Source: Verrucomicrobiales bacterium (GTDB lineage Bacteria > Verrucomicrobiota > Verrucomicrobiae > Limisphaerales > UBA9464). Taken from it: a DNA stretch of 8,306 bases. Both the position numbers and the translations under genes were made by a program. The stretch spans positions 1 to 8,306 of the forward strand of contig SXXZ01000291.1 of assembly GCA_005789375.1 (NCBI GenBank), written 5' to 3'. Shown in pieces: positions 6,675 to 8,306 of this stretch (the stretch's first letter is position 1; each line of letters begins with the position of its first letter). The notes below the pieces were generated by a model. It was not told where the DNA came from. It saw only the letters and a program-made list of their open reading frames with translations, and did no database searches.

Positions 6675-7936
6675 TTGATGGGGTGGATGCCGTTTGTGCG
6701 GAACAACTCTCCTCCGACTTTTAAGCTTCCCGGGCGTGAAGCGTGGAATCACTCCCCTCGATACGGTCCAGTCTCATTCGATGACATCCGGATCCTGCCT
6801 CTGGTCGAGCCTTCCGATCAGAACCGCCTGCAGTCCCTGCTGCAGGAACACCATTACCTCGGTCGGATCAAACCCGTCGGTGAACGCATGCTCTATGCCG
6901 CTGTCGACTCCTCCGGCCGCTGGTTGGCAGTGTTGGTCTTCAGCGCTGCGGCAAAGCACCTCAAACACCGTGACCGGTGGATCGGTTGGACCCGGGCCCA
7001 GCGGGATCGACGCTTGAGCCTCACCCTGCAGCGTCTCAGCGCCGACTGGCAGGCCCGCTGCGTCCATCCCATCCTTGTCGTTGAGACCTTCGTCGACCCT
7101 GAACAGTTCCAAGGTACTGTCTACACAGCCCAAGGGTGGCAGGTGTTGGGCCTGACTGACGGTCACGGGCGCCACCGCCGAGACTTCTACGTCGCCCACA
7201 ACAAACCCAAGAGACTCTTCGCGCGGGAACTTGTCCGGAATGCGCGACGAAGCCTTCAGGCCGAGCAGCTGAAACCAGCTCTGGCCTCCGTGGAACAGAA
7301 AGCCGGTGCCCGCTCCTACCACAAGGAGGCCGAAACCCCATCCTTGGCCGAGCACTTCAACGACTTGCCCGACTACCGTTCGCGTACGGAGTCCTACCCG
7401 CCCAAGGCTCTGGCAACCCTCATTCTGCTGGCGGCGCTGTGGGACGCTCCCCGCGGGCAGAAGGATCTGGCCAAGCTGGCGCGGTGCCTGACCCAGAATC
7501 AGCGCCGGCCATTGGAATCCGCCCCAGCCCGGACGTTTCCTTCCCGGCCCCCGGTCAGTCGACCTTCTCCCGCTTCCTCGCCCGGGTGGACGCAGGCGCT
7601 CTCAAAGAGCGGTTGCTGCGGATCCAAGCCCAGGGTGCGAGGTCAACCCGCGGCCGATGAACTGATCGCGGTGGATGGGAAGGAACCGCGGCACGGGCCG
7701 GGCGATACGATCCTCGGTGCCGTGAGCGTCCCCAGCCAGTTCCTTGTGGGCTGTGCGCGGGTCAACAAACCAATGAGATTCCTGTGGCGCGCGAACTCTT
7801 CGGGACCATGGATCTGTCAGGAAGGACGGTGTCGATGGATGCGCTTCACACCTGTGAACGGACGACACGGGAACTGGTTATGGAGCATGGAGCCCACTAC
7901 CTTCTGACGTTCAAAGGTAACCGTCCGGCCCTCCTT
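6675..7936 (+). pseudogene. Decayed DUF4338 (DruA-type)-ISAs1 transposase fusion
   Basis: Possible starts are TTG 6675, ATG 6678 or ATG 6687. Residues about 33-200 form a DUF4338 domain: EHHYLGRIKPVGERMLYAA, WLAVLVFSAAAKHLKHRDRWIGW, LQRLSADWQ and ETFVDPEQFQGTVY. From about 222 the ISAs1-associated N-terminal segment follows (SLAEHFNDLPDYR, then PRGQKDLAKLAR). The DDE core is split by frameshifts. A shift near 7507 leads into IGIRPSPDVSFPAPGQSTFSRFLARVDAG in frame 2. A shift near 7634 returns to DELIAVDGKEPRHG, which holds the first catalytic Asp. A shift near 7768 leads to NEIPVARELFG and VSMDALHTC (second Asp), then YLLTFKGNRPALL. Similarity ends at about 7933, before the third catalytic residue (Glu). 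The 410-residue frame continues to 7907 only as nonsense, and the restored frame ends at TAG 7961-7963 inside the next element. The gene is non-functional as read. Confidence 0.85.
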
Positions 7937-8306
7937 TCAATTACCCACATTTCCTTTCGCTAGTAACATGCCAAGATGGATATTATTGAGACGCGAAAAG
8001 CCTCGCCAGACGACTAGATTGCCCGGTGGTGGGTCGCTCGCTCGTGCCAGGTAACCCCCAAGTTTTGCCATTTTCCTGATATAATTGGACAGACTCCTTG
8101 GTTGACTCGTTTCGTGCCTCTTTGGTTTTACTAATTTGTCAAAATGTTTAATTCGTTTTTAGTAAAAACTGCTGTTGCTTCTTCAGTTGTATTTTCGCGT
8201 TGAAGCATCGTCATCCAAAAGATTCTCCATCCAACAATACATAGAGTCGCGATCAATTTTGCTAAGCCTTCAGATGTTCTTAACTTGGACTCTTCAGCTC
8301 TGCATC
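7937..8306 (-). pseudogene. IS4-family transposase, C-terminal part, frameshifted
   Basis: The minus strand encodes the end of a Tn5/IS4-type DDE transposase entering from beyond the right edge. The first 57 residues (8304 down to 8134) read CRAEESKLRTSEGLAKL, then CIVGWRIFWMTMLQRE, matching the region just after the family's YREK signature. That frame stops at TAG (plus 8131-8133). One frame over, from 8140 down to TGA at 7937-7939, 67 residues read KLVKPKRHETSQ, SNYIRKMAKLGGYLARASDP, PPGNLVVWRGFSRLNNIHLG and end in NVGN. GGYL.R..D.PPG...WRG..RL is the conserved C-terminal block of these transposases (Tn5-type dimerisation region). One missing base near 8140 (C on plus, G on minus) would join the frames. 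Composition is AT-rich (66 G+C in 180 bases over 8101-8280, hand count), unlike the flanking genes, which suggests a foreign origin. Confidence 0.82.

Larger units (their letters stand above)
6640..8306. mobile_element. Nested insertion-sequence remnants
   Basis: From just after the break in the heptosyltransferase gene to the window end, everything recognisable is transposase: a DUF4338-ISAs1 fusion on the plus strand, then the 3' end of an IS4-type gene on the minus strand. The left boundary is set by loss of heptosyltransferase similarity (about 6636-6660). The inner junction is at about 7931-7937. The right boundary lies outside the window. I could not find a matching pair of terminal inverted repeats or a target duplication, as expected when the first element has lost its right end and the second its left. 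Confidence 0.75.

Noticed and set aside
7503..7772. Programmed ribosomal frameshifting in the transposase
   Set aside because: Three shifts in alternating directions at unrelated sites, plus missing 3' coding, fit decay or sequencing error better than a single slippery-site mechanism.
6675..7936. A Druantia-like defence locus, because of the DUF4338 domain
   Set aside because: Only one DUF4338 block is present, fused to a broken ISAs1 transposase. There is no large helicase partner of the DruE type; the helicase at 2993 is an ordinary Rep/UvrD housekeeping type.

Overview
The window looks like a piece of a GC-rich Gram-negative bacterial chromosome with a degraded mobile-element cluster at its right end. 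Genes for lipid A acylation and LPS core heptose transfer show an LPS-type outer membrane. A threonyl-tRNA synthetase without a TGS domain, a FIST-domain protein and an absence of clear Shine-Dalgarno sequences would fit Verrucomicrobiota or a related PVC lineage. That placement is an inference from protein style; no rRNA or marker tree was available.

Layout, left to right. (1) 2-757 (+): 3' part of a FIST-domain sensory protein whose start lies outside the window. (2) 879-2876 (+): thrS, complete, with editing and zinc sites intact, an extra segment of about 58 residues before the zinc cysteine, and no room for a TGS domain. (3) 2890-2927: a strong stem-loop just after thrS. (4) 2993-5188 (+): a complete Rep/UvrD-type superfamily 1A helicase. 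(5) 5222-6136 (+): a lipid A acyltransferase of the LpxL/HtrB family. (6) 6133-6672 (+): the N-terminal half of an ADP-heptose:LPS heptosyltransferase II (WaaF-like), overlapping the acyltransferase by ATGA and broken after the N-terminal domain. (7) 6675-7936 (+): a decayed transposase that fuses a DUF4338 (DruA-type) domain to an ISAs1-family DDE transposase, with three frameshifts, an apparent internal deletion and a lost 3' end. (8) 7937-8306 (-): the 3' end of an AT-rich IS4-family transposase on the opposite strand, itself frameshifted, running out of the window.

The four genes from thrS to the heptosyltransferase lie on one strand with short gaps and could be co-transcribed. Only the acyltransferase and heptosyltransferase are functionally linked, since both act in lipid A-core assembly at the inner membrane. 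The right 1.65 kb is best read as nested insertion: a DUF4338-ISAs1 element interrupted the heptosyltransferase gene, and an IS4-type element then truncated that element.

I did not find a convincing new multi-gene system. The most notable items are the DUF4338-ISAs1 fusion (DUF4338 is the DruA domain of Druantia anti-phage defence), the IS4 fragment at the right edge that has no long open frame, the disrupted LPS core gene, and the synthetase architecture. All four inferred indels are single-base and lie in the mobile remnants, so real decay and sequencing error both need consideration.
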